Source: Lactarius indigo
Taxonomy: Eukaryota; Basidiomycota; Agaricomycetes; Russulales; Russulaceae
Length of the DNA: 64,000 bases
Reading direction: 5' to 3'
Assembly (NCBI GenBank): GCA_025766275.1
Contig: JAFKAC010000068.1
Coordinates: 248,001-312,000 of the forward strand
Positions 22,992-33,938 of this stretch are shown here, in pieces. Every line of letters starts with the position of its first letter. Positions within the stretch are counted from its first letter, which is position 1. The translations under genes and the position numbers were made by a program. The notes beneath the pieces are model-generated. The model ran no database searches, was not told the origin of the DNA, and was given only the letters and a program-made list of their open reading frames with translations.

Positions 22992-25900
22992 AAAATTCAC
23001 GAAAACGGCTTTGTTTCCCCCCAAGGATCAGAGAGCACACAACCGCATTTACTAACGAGACTTACCGAAATCGGCTTTGATTACGGCAGGATCATGGAAG
23101 TTGACCATGTTGAATCCGAGTACCACCGTCGTGGAAAGACAAGCTATCTGGCAGACGCAAAAGAATTGAGGGAGCGTCTATGCGTTCGGGCATCTATCCA
23201 CGGCTTTTGAGGTGTTCGGGGAGAGGGAGCAGTTCAAGTATGGCTCGGGAAAAAAAATCCGAAACCACGGAGGAAGTAGCTGACTTAGGCACGAATAGCG
23301 ACCGTAACTCAAAACCCAAAGCGGGGCTACAGTACCGTTTCATAACACAGATAACGTACGGGCATCACCCGCGCCTTGAGCACATGGGACGATGTTTGCG
23401 GAAACATTTATTCGCCAGCCACTTTTGTGTCCATCTATTGACGAATTTTCGGACCAACTTCAATCGGACAAGTAAATTTGGAGTGTGTCCGCGTCCACGA
23501 GTCAATTGTAAGTTCTGAGGTTTTGCATACGGCCCCCACCATTTACCAATATAGGTAAGTGCGAACCGCCAAAGTCACTCGTCACCGCGGATTTATTGTC
23601 CAATGGGCGATTTTGACGGGCGCAGGTTCACGAGCTGGTGCGACAGCTCTGGAGAGTGACATCGTCAAGGCCAGTTTGTTTTGTCGGCTGTGGAGGTGGA
23701 GTGAGTAGGCAGATGATATGTTTCACTAGTTTTTAAATCACTGCCCACCAAAGTCTGATCAACTGTACCAGCAGGAAAAGGCCTCGGGAAAAGCGTCCAC
23801 CACAGCGGACTTGCAGCGGACTACAATTAATAAAGCGGAGATTAAGAGAGGACGAAGTCCTGATCACCTTCCAGTCATTGGAAGGTTCTGTGGGGGCAAC
23901 TTCTTTTCTCCTTGGGCTGTGGTACCGTCAGAGGGCCGGCAGTTTACTAAAGGGGATCTCGGCGAAGAGTGGCGTTCCTTGGCGTGCTCGTCGCACACAA
24001 TTGTACAGTACACTAACGGTGGCGTTGGTCGAACCCACGGACATAAAAAAAAAACGAAGTCGTGGACTATTACGAATAAACGAAGAACGCCGCGAGCCAC
24101 AGTACCGGGACGGAAGGCCGGAGACCGCTCCAGACTACGCAATCATCTTCAACTCGATCATGGTGCGTTCAATTGCATATCCTTTCAAGTCCCTGACCTG
24201 CAATCACCCGCCTTTATCTACACTGCCTCTTGTAATGCCGTCGTGGCCATGATATTCTGTGTTTGTCGTCCTGCCACTGTAAGTACTGGTTCAACGTTCG
24301 ATGGTGGCCGCCGCGTCTTGGTCATAGTTACTTACAAACGACCTTAAGAACGAGAAGAGTATAGTACGTATTGTATTGCGCTTCGCTTCTCGCCTCGTAC
24401 CGGATCATGATGTGTCTGGCCCACGGGATTAAAGTCGGTCGTGGTTGTTTTTGCCACCTCACGTCGTCCACTTTTATCGAGAAAATGGGACGTTTGGTTG
24501 ATGCTTCCAATCCGTCTTCCCCATTGTCTTACACTTCTCGCTCCTAGCATCACCCGGTCACCGGTCACTACATTTATTTTTATACTCTGTTGCTATTGCT
24601 CGCTCCCCGATATCGCCGACAAGGGTACCGCGCGTGTGTGCTTTTCAAGACTAACCTCGTTCAATTCTTAGCTTTCTGTTGTCTTCTCCCTCTCCGTGCT
24701 ATTTCGCCTATGGGTCTAACTCACCTGATCGGAATAACGTCAATGCCCTAGGTATCGTCGTTTCTACAGTATAAGTACTCCATCGGGGTGGTCTCTTTTG
24801 CGACCCGTGTTTGTCTGCTTCGAGTGGAGTGGCACTTTATTGTTGTTTCAGGAGGCCAGGAGCTCCATAGGCTGCGCGCGAGAGCTGAGTCATATTGTAC
24901 GCTTTTCTTCGTTAATGGAAATGCGGTTCCCTTACCTGAAACACCTTAGGTCCGGATATGACGTCGGTTCAGTCAGCGTATCAGTACTGAGCAGTGATAC
25001 TAATCTCCGGTCCCTTCGCGCAACAACTTCAAAGTTCTGGCTGTCCCGGGGCCTTTTGTTAAAACATGCATCGGGAGGTAGACGCTAGTACCAAAGCCAG
25101 GCTGGTCGTAGCCAATGGCTTTGTGTTCAAGTACAGTATCCGGCTTCGAGCCACACCATGAGGTTTTTTTTTTTTTGACATTGCAGATATAATTGAGGTG
25201 GCACGGACTAACCAAGCCGTCCCGATGTTGATGGAATGAAGATCTTGGGTAAGAGCTACCTCGCTTACTCGCACGCTTTGCGAATGGCGAAGATCCTTGA
25301 TTAGTTGTGCTGTAGCTGAGGCATCATGTCCGGCAATTCACAATTGGCGACACTGTAGATTGCTGTCGGCTAGGACGTGCTCTAGACTTGTTGCCAGTTG
25401 TTCTAACGAGGAGGAGGGGTCACAGACGACTAGAGGGTCCTCTATTCTCCGAGGGTCATAGACCAGCACCGGTCTAGACACTTTCGCGGGAGGACGGGAG
25501 GAAGGCGAAGGTCTAAGCCTCTGTTTTTTTGTTTTTTGATTCCAGCTTTGTGCAATCTTGGGGCTCAACCCAATGTAAGTCATTTCTCCTTTCCAGAACT
25601 AGGTGTTACTACGCGTATTTCCCTTCGCACTTATGTGCTATCCCGAATATTTGGGGTGTGTTGTCTCCCAACACGATTGGAGACAGGCAGCGCGATCACC
25701 GCGCAGCGGTCAGGGTCGGTTTTCGTGTCACCGCGGGCCATGGACATCGTCTCCTTGCTTATTACACTTCGTCTCTTCATGCGCTCGTTGCGCAGCCCGG
25801 TTGGTCGTGGGGAAGTGCCAGCGCGCTTGTCTTGGACCCGGATACTTGGAGGCGCGCGCTTGTCACTTTCCATGGGCGTTCTTCGTTGCTTGTTCGTTCA

Positions 25901-27372
25901 GGGATCTCGACATTGCTGATATTCTGTCCCTCTTCTTTTCCACGCTCATGAAATGTGAGTGGACTTAGCGATTTGTCTAATGTCGAGGAGTTTCTGGGGC
26001 GCTGCAGGGTACATCCCAGGGGACCCTGAGAGGCGTGCAGATCGGCACGCCTGATGCATCATGCTTCATGACGTTCTTATGGCGTCCGAGGCTCACGTCG
26101 TGCGGTTGCGGCCGATCTCGTGGCTGTCTAGTACCGTGACGTAGCCTGGGTGTCCTTTCATGAGTGCGAAACCCAGCAAGCATTTACTACTACCCTGGTC
26201 TATTGCCCCAAGTCTTCACTCCACGGCGATCAACCCCGCAACGAATTAGAGAGGACAAGGTCCTCGAAGCGAGCGGTAGTTAATCCAACTCAGATCCCGT
26301 CCTCATTATCGTTGACATCCCTCACAGAATATAACACAGCGGAATGCGGAGAAAGACGAGGACCCAAAGTTAATTCTCACTAGGCAGGGGAGCGGGGAAA
26401 CAAGGCACGAACGTCGCAACACGGGTGCACTTGGGTTCACGTCGTACCTATGTATACCAGGCCCTGGCATGGTGGTCCCTCGACTGTCGTTCCTTGTGCG
26501 AACAAAATTGCGTGCGTGCGAATTCCGTACCACTGGTGGACCCTGGTGTAATCTCATCGGCTCCGACCTTGTCTCTTACCCCTGATTTAACATACTCTCA
26601 TCGATGCAGGTCTTGGCGTTGTGTCGTCAAAGTCAATGGCTCGAAGGGGGTGTTACTTCGGACGATGGCAAATTCGCGTCGCGCTGCTCCTTGGTGCAGA
26701 GGATTCAATCCAACCTGGTGTTCTAACGTGGGCTCCCATACGCGCAGTCACAGTCTACGGGGATATTACAATACTTCTCGTCTCTGTCGGTCATACGGTA
26801 AGTTAGAAATAAAACAGCGCCCAGGCTCTCCGGTTATGCTCCGTGGCTACGCCCACACTTTTCCAGATGAAGGGGGCTAACGTCCGGTGACCGCGTAAAC
26901 GGCTCCCCTACGTTAAAGGTAAAAATGGCTGTTGGGGCTAGTGAGGTGTCTCCATCAGGAAGTCCGGTTTTGGGTGGTCTCCCATGCGACCATGTGCACC
27001 GATCCACGTGTGCGCGACTTTGTGCGGCTTCTGATAATGCACGCTTCGCACGTCGCCCACAACGCCGGTGAAAAAGGATATCGGCGGCCCATGTAGCAAT
27101 CGTAAAAATCCATGATCCTGTTCGTTCTATACAACGTGATTTCGTAAAAGTGGGGAATATAATGAGTGTGTGCAAGGATCTAAATCTGAAGGTCGAGTCT
27201 TGGTGGTGGGAAGTCGTCGCGGGGCGCTTGAAGTGCGTGAGAACCTGGATGCGAATAAATCGATGCCGATGGGCACTGCCGGAATCGATGTGATGATTCG
27301 GCCGCCGCCGCCATCTCCTCAGCACCGCGGTACGGGCACCGGGCGGAAGCTGAACGCACACTCACGGGTATA
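22992..27372. other. 4.4 kb without a recognisable gene
   Basis: Several open frames of 90-180 codons occur (for example 23811-24347, 25529-25951 and 26425-26880, all plus strand), but none shows a domain, a signal peptide or a convincing chain of exons. Homopolymers are present: an A10 run near 24046 and a T13-type run at 25166-25178. It may contain decayed genes or retroposed sequence. I could not tie it to any family. Confidence 0.45.
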
Positions 27373-28980
27373 TCACGTATCGAGGCGCACGCCAAGGTCA
27401 CTCGCGGCTCGTGACAAAGGAACCTCTGCTTCAGTCTCGTTTACCGAGGGAGTGGATGAGAAAGTAGGGGTTTCGGGGAGTGAAATGGGTAGGTGAATCG
27501 ATTGTGGAGATTGTGGGGGGAGGACGATGGGTTCTGTGGGGGGAAGGTGAGCAACATCTGAAAGTAGCGGTTGACCATCCTCTACAAATCTCGGAGGGGG
27601 TATCCGTCGTATCGTCTGACGCATGGCATTGACAAGGACTGGCGGTTCCGGCGACGATACTGCGACAGAGAATGGTGGTGGTATGTCTAAGGGTTCTGTA
27701 TCGCGAGCAGCATCAAGTGCTGCTGCTGGGGGCGCGCTGTGGAGATGATAAGACGACGACGTGGAGCCATCCATACTAGCGGGTTCAATATATGGTGGCG
27801 GAGCAAGTGGGACAGTCCCTGGGAAGTACCGCGGGGTGAATGGCGCTGGGCCTTGCATTGACGGCGGGTCATCGGACGCGTCAGTATGGAAGGACTGCGC
27901 GTCAGACTGCTGCTCTCTGTCTCGCAGATACTGGCGCGTGGAGCGACGACGACGACGACAGATGCTGATAGCAACACAGGCAGAAATAACTGCAAGCACT
28001 CCGACGGAGCCCCCCACCGCACCAGCGAAGGTTTGAACCTCATGTTTTTTGTTGGAGCTAGTGAGAAACAACGATGTGAGCCAAGGTAGCAGTAGGAGGT
28101 AAGGATCGAGGTCTTTGGAAATGATCGGGGAAGAAATCAGGAAACGACGCACATTGCGGTGGATTCGGATATGATTCCTGTAGCGGGAGTAGAAGGTGAG
28201 CCGCTGTTTGATCCATCCGATTGAGTGAATATGTAGTAATCCAACAAAAAAACTGAGTTGGGTCCGAGGTTGACTAAAAGATTGTGGGCAGAATCCGACA
28301 GGTTCCGTTGCGATAAAACTGGAACATCTGATTGGAAGCCCCCAGTACCTGCGGAACCATTATGGAAAAAGGAGCCTGCGGGCTCGCCATCCAGGGTGAA
28401 AGTAAGATTCATGAGAGTCGGCGTGCTGTTAGTATTGGGTGGTACTCCCAAAGGAAGAACGCAAAATAGGTAGATGGCCGAACCTATAAAACCGGTGAGG
28501 GAGGGCCGTCGTTTGGGAAAACGAGACTCACCAGTGAAATTAAACTGGACCGATACGGGAAAGTCGACTGAAGGTGGGGTCGTCGCCGTCGAGCTTATCC
28601 GTCACAAACGGAGAAGTCGTTGCGCCGTTGGTTGGATCGTAGGCACTGTTATCGCTGTTGCGTCTTCCGATTACTGGATCTCCTTCGCCCCTGCGCAGTC
28701 TCATCGCGGGTGCGTCATGGTCTACACCAAGATCATCATCCGCATCCCGAGTCGGAATCACGTGAAGTCCATGATGCCAGGTACTATTGTGGGCAATCGT
28801 TGGGGAAGGTGGTGTCAGGCAGAAAGTGCAATGGGACAAGTTCCCGTTGAAAAACCATGCAGTATCCGGCTGATAGACGATCGACGCGTCAGTGTCGTCG
28901 ACGGTAGTGTTCACTTTCCCCGCCTGTACAAATGTAAGGCAACCGAGGAAGGACGAGCGAAAGAGGAAGGAAGAGCGCAT
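27373..28980 (-). CDS. Agaricomycete single-pass membrane protein, receptor-like, unknown function
   Basis: A signal peptide (MRSSFLFRSSFLGCLTFVQA) starts the protein at ATG 28980. The extracellular part has VDDTDASIVYQPDTAWFFNG, SHCTFCLTPPSPTIAHNSTW with HHGLHVIPTRDADDD, then VSVQFNFTG joined to IYLFCVLPLGVPPN, NLTFTLDGEPAGSFFHNGSA and NLGPNSVFLLDYYIF. This order is typical of a large family of mushroom type I membrane proteins. One transmembrane helix (FAGAVGGSVGVLAVISACVA) is followed by RRRRR and a long Pro/Ser-rich cytosolic tail with FTPRYFPGTVPLAPPPYIEP. Three introns are inferred; the first (about 28600-28680) is uncertain, because the acidic segment changes frame before VSVQFNFTG. 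The function is unknown. It is divergent from VPS36. Confidence 0.75.
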
Positions 28981-29764
28981 ATATCGCAAGTCTACTGACT
29001 CGGGCAGTGTTAGGGAAGGGGACTGGTGCCTAGAAACACTTCTACTCACCACATCTTTGGAAGCGGTGGGTTATCACAAGGAAGGTGGTGCAACTAAGAG
29101 TCGGATCTGCTCGTGGCGCAGTCGTATCACAGAAGGGGGGAGGGGAAGGAGAGCTGCGCCGAGGACACGTCAGGAGATACTTAAAGCACGCCACTTCACC
29201 TGATGCTGTGAAGGAGAGAATAACCACGGCATCTACGAAAATAGAACCGGTTAAGATGTACTTGCGTAGAAGCCTTGGTGGGAGTCGCTGTCAGCGATAC
29301 CGGCAGGTCACAAGGGACTCACTGTCGTTCTCACCACCTCAATACCCCAGCGCGGTTCCTAGGCTCGGATACTAGCATTTCCATAAGGGTGCCCAGAAAT
29401 CCAGCTCCGCCGATGTTGCAAGGATGTGGGAATGACTACCGAGGGTGAGGATTGAAGGCAGTTCCAGGCCATTGTACGTGAGAAGATTACTATAATCATT
29501 CCATGCTGCGGTTTGCTGCGGTTATTCAGAACTCGAGGGCCCTCATAGCCTGCAATTTTGATTAGGGAATTCGCTGCATGAGACTCGTCCAGATAGTTTG
29601 AAGTGCTGTAGACCGGTGGCTAGGATCGCGGAAGAGTCCAAGGAAGGTTCCCACCGGTCTCCGGCCTCTCAAGTCGCCGCCACGGGTTCTCATCTACAAG
29701 CGCCATTCACCAAAAGCGCCTTATCTATCATAGGTCTCCTGCTCAGTATCCTCTGAGCTTGTCA
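28981..29764. promoter_or_regulatory. Divergent promoter region, membrane protein / VPS36
   Basis: These 784 bp separate two divergent start codons and must contain both promoters and 5' UTRs. Open frames here are short and unrecognised. I see no clear TATA or CCAAT element at a useful distance. Confidence 0.45.
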
Positions 29765-31866
29765 ATGACTTTGCAGAAATACACAAGATCCGTTGACGGT
29801 ACTATCCCCGTCGTAGCTTTGCTCTATAACGACGAAGAAAGCTACGCTAGTCAAGACGCCGTTGGTATATACGATGGGTACGTTACCTTTCTCTTCCTAT
29901 GCCCACTATCGAGCATGTACTTGTTTCTCGAGCCAAGGACACTTCTTACCTTATTTGTGTCCGCACGATTGTCCATACCTCTCCCGTTGTCCCAAAGACG
30001 GCCAGTCGGTCATAATCGTTCCTTTCCTTTGTTTCAGCTTGACGGAGAGGAGGGGGATCTTTAGTTGGACTGTTAGTGCCTGCCGGCCTGCCGTCACATG
30101 GGCGTGTGCTCTCACGTTTTGCTCTCATTATTCTCATCCCCTCCCACATCCTGACTGATGTCCTAGTTTACAGAAGGCTATCGATCACCAGAATGGCACG
30201 ATTTACGTGACAAGCCACCGGCTGTTCTACATCGATGTTCCCAAGCCCCACTCACGTTCCTTCGTCTTGGACCTTTCAACAATTGTCAGGACACAATACT
30301 ACGCAGGGCTCTTCACGTCATCACCGAAGGTCACGATTTACCTGACATCCGAAACACCTGCCGCAGCAGGCGGAGAGGAAGCCGTGGAGAGCTGGCAATG
30401 TGAAGTGTGCGACTTTCGTAACCCGCCAGGTTCAAGTCCAACTGGTGCCAAATGTGCACTATGTGGTGTCCCACGCTCCAAGGTGCTATCTGCCGCGCCA
30501 ACGCCCCCTCGCGCGGTATCGGCGCCGCCTCCCTCAGCGCATCTACTCTCCTCCTCGCCCCCTGTGGCCTCTGGCAGCCGACCAAAGGAGATCGCGTGTC
30601 CTGCCTGTACCTTCCTGAACCACCCGGCACTAACGGAGTGCGAGATCTGCGGCACAGGCACTCCCCCGCTTCAACACCCCCAGTAAAATCAGCGCCTCCG
30701 TCCCCCCCTGGGAGCCCGACGTCCGAAGGAGCGGGTGGCGAGGCGATGCTACGGTTGAGTTTCCGCAAAGGCGGCGACAAGGCACTAGTATGCCGTTCTT
30801 AAGCGTAGTCTTCTGGGGAAAGCTTGGCAGGTGCGTGCAAGCACCTTTTTATTTTTAAAAAAACCCATTTTATCCCGGGGCGCACGCGCTTGGAGACGTA
30901 ACATACTGACTTTTGCGCGGCCCAGACGAAATCAATTGGCGAACGGACTGCGTCATCGAGCGCGGAACGCATCGGTATTGGTGCGCACTGATGATCATGA
31001 TCCTCGTGTGGAGCTAAAAGAGCATGCGTGCCTAGATGGTCTCGTGCGTGGAGTAGAAACTTCTACGCGAACGGCGCAGCTCGATATGAACGATGCGCTG
31101 AAGGATCTCGACGCTCTTATGGTCAAAGCGCGCGAGATGGTACGCCTCGCGGGGGACCTGAACGAGCGGCTGACGGCAGTGACCAAATCCGATGCTACGT
31201 CTGGAAAGCGCGGAGCCGGACACCGCGACGTTCATTCGATCGTCGTTGGCGCAGCTCGGGCTGCAGATGACGGACGTGCCTGTCACTCTCGACATGGCGC
31301 GTGACGAGAAGCGATGGTACGAGCAACTTGCGCGCGAGCTCGCCGGCGTGCTGCAAGGTACGGGTGGGAAGAACGGAGTCGGGATGATGGCGACGACTCG
31401 CGGAATCATCTCTCTGGACGAAGTCTGGGGCGGCTGGAATAGGGCGAGAGGAGTCGGTAAAAATAAAACTCCACTTCTATCTCCGTCCTGATGTGCTCAA
31501 AATGACGTGCTTGCAGCTCTCCTCACCCCCTCGCAATTTTTGCAGGTATTACCACATTTGCCTGCATATACGGACCCAGTGATCACGGAACGTACATTCC
31601 GTGCAAGTGGTCTGCGCGTGCTACATACCCCAACATACACACCGGCTGCCTTCGCCGCGCGTCTGCACGGAATGCTGCTCATCTCCGGCGCTCGCACTAC
31701 ATTGGACATCGCGCAAGAGGAGGCTGTGCCTACGGGCCTCGCCGCAGAGATGATCGAAGAGGCGGAAGCCCAGGGCGTCATATGTCGGGACGAAGCGGAA
31801 CGCGGTGAGGTGCGTTGGTGGTTAAACGTCTTTCAGGGATACGTATGGGATGGCCAGGACACATGA
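29765..31866 (+). pseudogene. VPS36: VPS36 homologue (ESCRT-II), reading frame broken three times
   Basis: ESCRT-II subunit that binds ubiquitinated cargo and lipid at endosomes. The N-terminal GLUE/PH-like domain (VALLYNDEESYASQDAVGIYDG; HQNGTIYVTSHRLFYIDVP) holds two NZF zinc fingers: WQCEVCDFRNPP...CALCG and IACPACTFLNHP...CEICG. The rest is the EAP30 winged-helix part (LSFRKGGDKAL, YAVLKRSLLGKAW, ALKDLDALMVKAREMV, EPDTATFIRSSLAQLGL, LLTPSQFLQVLPHLP, GEVRWWLNVFQGYVWDGQDT). Introns at the start and near 30835-30924 and 30981-31036 splice cleanly. The frame changes without a usable intron at three places: at the C-run 30662-30666, at about 30785-30788 and at about 31186-31198. Each can be explained by a single missing or extra base. 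It is either a recent pseudogene or the product of local sequence errors; family identity is not in doubt. Confidence 0.85.
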
Positions 31867-33938
31867 TTGTATTGTAGTAAAGTCCGTATTAACATATCCA
31901 ATATTATTTTTCTACGTAGAAAGTGCAGAAAGAAGACAGAGAAATCTGTTCTGTGGGCCTGGTTCAGCTGGTCGGCCATCGGTGTGGGTGACAAAAAAAA
32001 TGAAAAACACATGGCGGCCGGAATTTAGAACTTTGCGATTGAAGAAGCAACATGACATCTCCTCCCGCTCAGCTCGGCTACTAAAATATTTCGTGAGCGC
32101 GATAGGTGGAGCACGTTCCTGTGCGCGCCGTTGATCTCCAGCTCCGGGTTATTGCTGATGGGCCGTCGGGTCAGTAATCGAAGATCCGAAGGAGGGAGTC
32201 ACTCGTATCGTCGGGGCCGTGGTCTGTGCACCAAGTGGCAAAAAAGCGCTGCGGCGCGGGCGCAATAAAAAAAACCAATCTAATCCACAGAGAGACTAGA
32301 CGGTGATGATGATACGTTCGGAAATCCCGGTGGGCTGGACGACGTCGAGTGGTAACCGGTGCCGCGGTAACAGTAAAGTTGGCGTGCGGCGCGCGGTATG
32401 GTGTCCGATGTCAGATGCATGAGACACACCCTCTCGCAAAATAGATCTCGCGCGATGATGACGACGATGATGACTATACTGTAGAGATGGTATCATTCGC
32501 GAGCGCTGCAGTGATGCTTTTGACCATGTGGACCACAAGTCCCAAGGGATTCCGGCCAAGAAGATGCGGCGAGGGGAGGATGGCGGGTCAAAGATTTACC
32601 CGCCCGGTCAGCCCGACACATATTGCGTGCTCGCCCACGTTGCAGAACTATAACGGCCGTGGTGGCACGGCATAACCCATGATCTTCCGTGGGCTGACTG
32701 ACCCCTCTCCATCAGATGGTGGTGCTGTGGCATAGATGCGCCGAGATTGGGGACCCGAGAAATCTGAACGGTTTGTCTGTCCCATAAATGAACGTTGCCA
32801 TCGTTTGGGGGGGAAGGGGAGCGGTTCCGTTTCGCCTGTCAGAAGACTCAGTGACGGTTTGTCGGTGGCGTAGTGTAAGCCAGTGTTGGACGATGAGCGC
32901 CGTGTTTTGTGTGCCAAGTGTCATCAATACCGCCAAGAATCAGCCTCCCCCCAAGGAGGGAAACATTTGGAAAGAGTCTGATAAGGAGAGGCGATGAAGG
33001 CGGGAGAAGAAGGTTTGCTTGAGAAAGCATCAATGGAAGTGACGTACGCCGCCGTGGTGATCTCGTGGAATCAGCAGCGATCAACAGGGCGCACAGATTG
33101 TTGCCAAATAATTATCGTCTCTTCATTAGACCAGTGGGGATGATTCGTATGTTCGAGGGCCAGACGACTGCGGAAGCAATAAAAACAATCCGACAGGAGC
33201 CACATAATATTACACGCCAAAGAGATTCATTGGTTCGCTAGCACAGGTTGATTCCATAAGCTCTAGACAGTGATGATCAGTCTGATCCAGCGATGGTGCG
33301 ACTTTTACGCTAGACGAGGCCACACGAACGGAAGAATAGAACACACCGCTCTGCGCTGAGGTAAGCACCCACACATCGATAGAGAATGAGAATGTATTTA
33401 GGAATTAAAACAGGCAGAATTATGAGGTACATCATCAAGGAGTAATACACGTGGGGGGCGAGGCGTGCGAGGCTGCATGCGGCAGGTTGCGTATAAAGAC
33501 AGTGGTGTGCAAACGATAGGAAAGCAATAGCGAGCGAGAGAACGAAAAAAGTATTAGTGAGTGGTCGGTAGGAAGCAGTACAGAAGTAGGCGACGCCTCG
33601 CGTGATCGTGGAATGAGGGAAACAGAGGAAATTGCTACGGTGCGTATTATGTACGGATGGTGCGACAGAACATAGAGAACACGGCAATCCAAGGGTGCGA
33701 CCGAGCGCAGGGAGAAAACGAATAGATAGCTACCGCTAGGACAGAAGCCTTGAGACATTAAATGGCGTTATAATAACCACAGTATTTGGTGTTGATGATA
33801 CGGCATTATCGACAGTTGAAGTTGGGGACCACGGATGGAGAGATTGAAGCAATTAGGGAATAATATATGATAGAAAGATTGATTAGGCGTGGTCCCAGAA
33901 CATAGTGTACTCTTCATCGCGATGATTGGTTTTCAAGT
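31867..33938. other. Intergenic between convergent VPS36 and STE12
   Basis: About 2.1 kb should include both 3' UTRs. The strand shown is purine-rich, with A-runs near 31990 and 32268. Minus-strand frames at 32296-32559 and 33310-33687 have no known domain and look like non-coding or UTR sequence. No repeat or RNA gene is recognised. Confidence 0.4.

Noticed and set aside
26425..26880. 151-codon plus-strand frame
   Set aside because: No domain, signal or splice context; a competing frame overlaps it.
30425..30445. Second B-box-like GGTTCAAGTCC
   Set aside because: It lies inside the VPS36 zinc-finger coding sequence and no cloverleaf forms around it.
33310..33758. Hydrophobic minus-strand frames downstream of STE12
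   Set aside because: No domain, biased pyrimidine composition on that strand, and the position fits the STE12 3' UTR.
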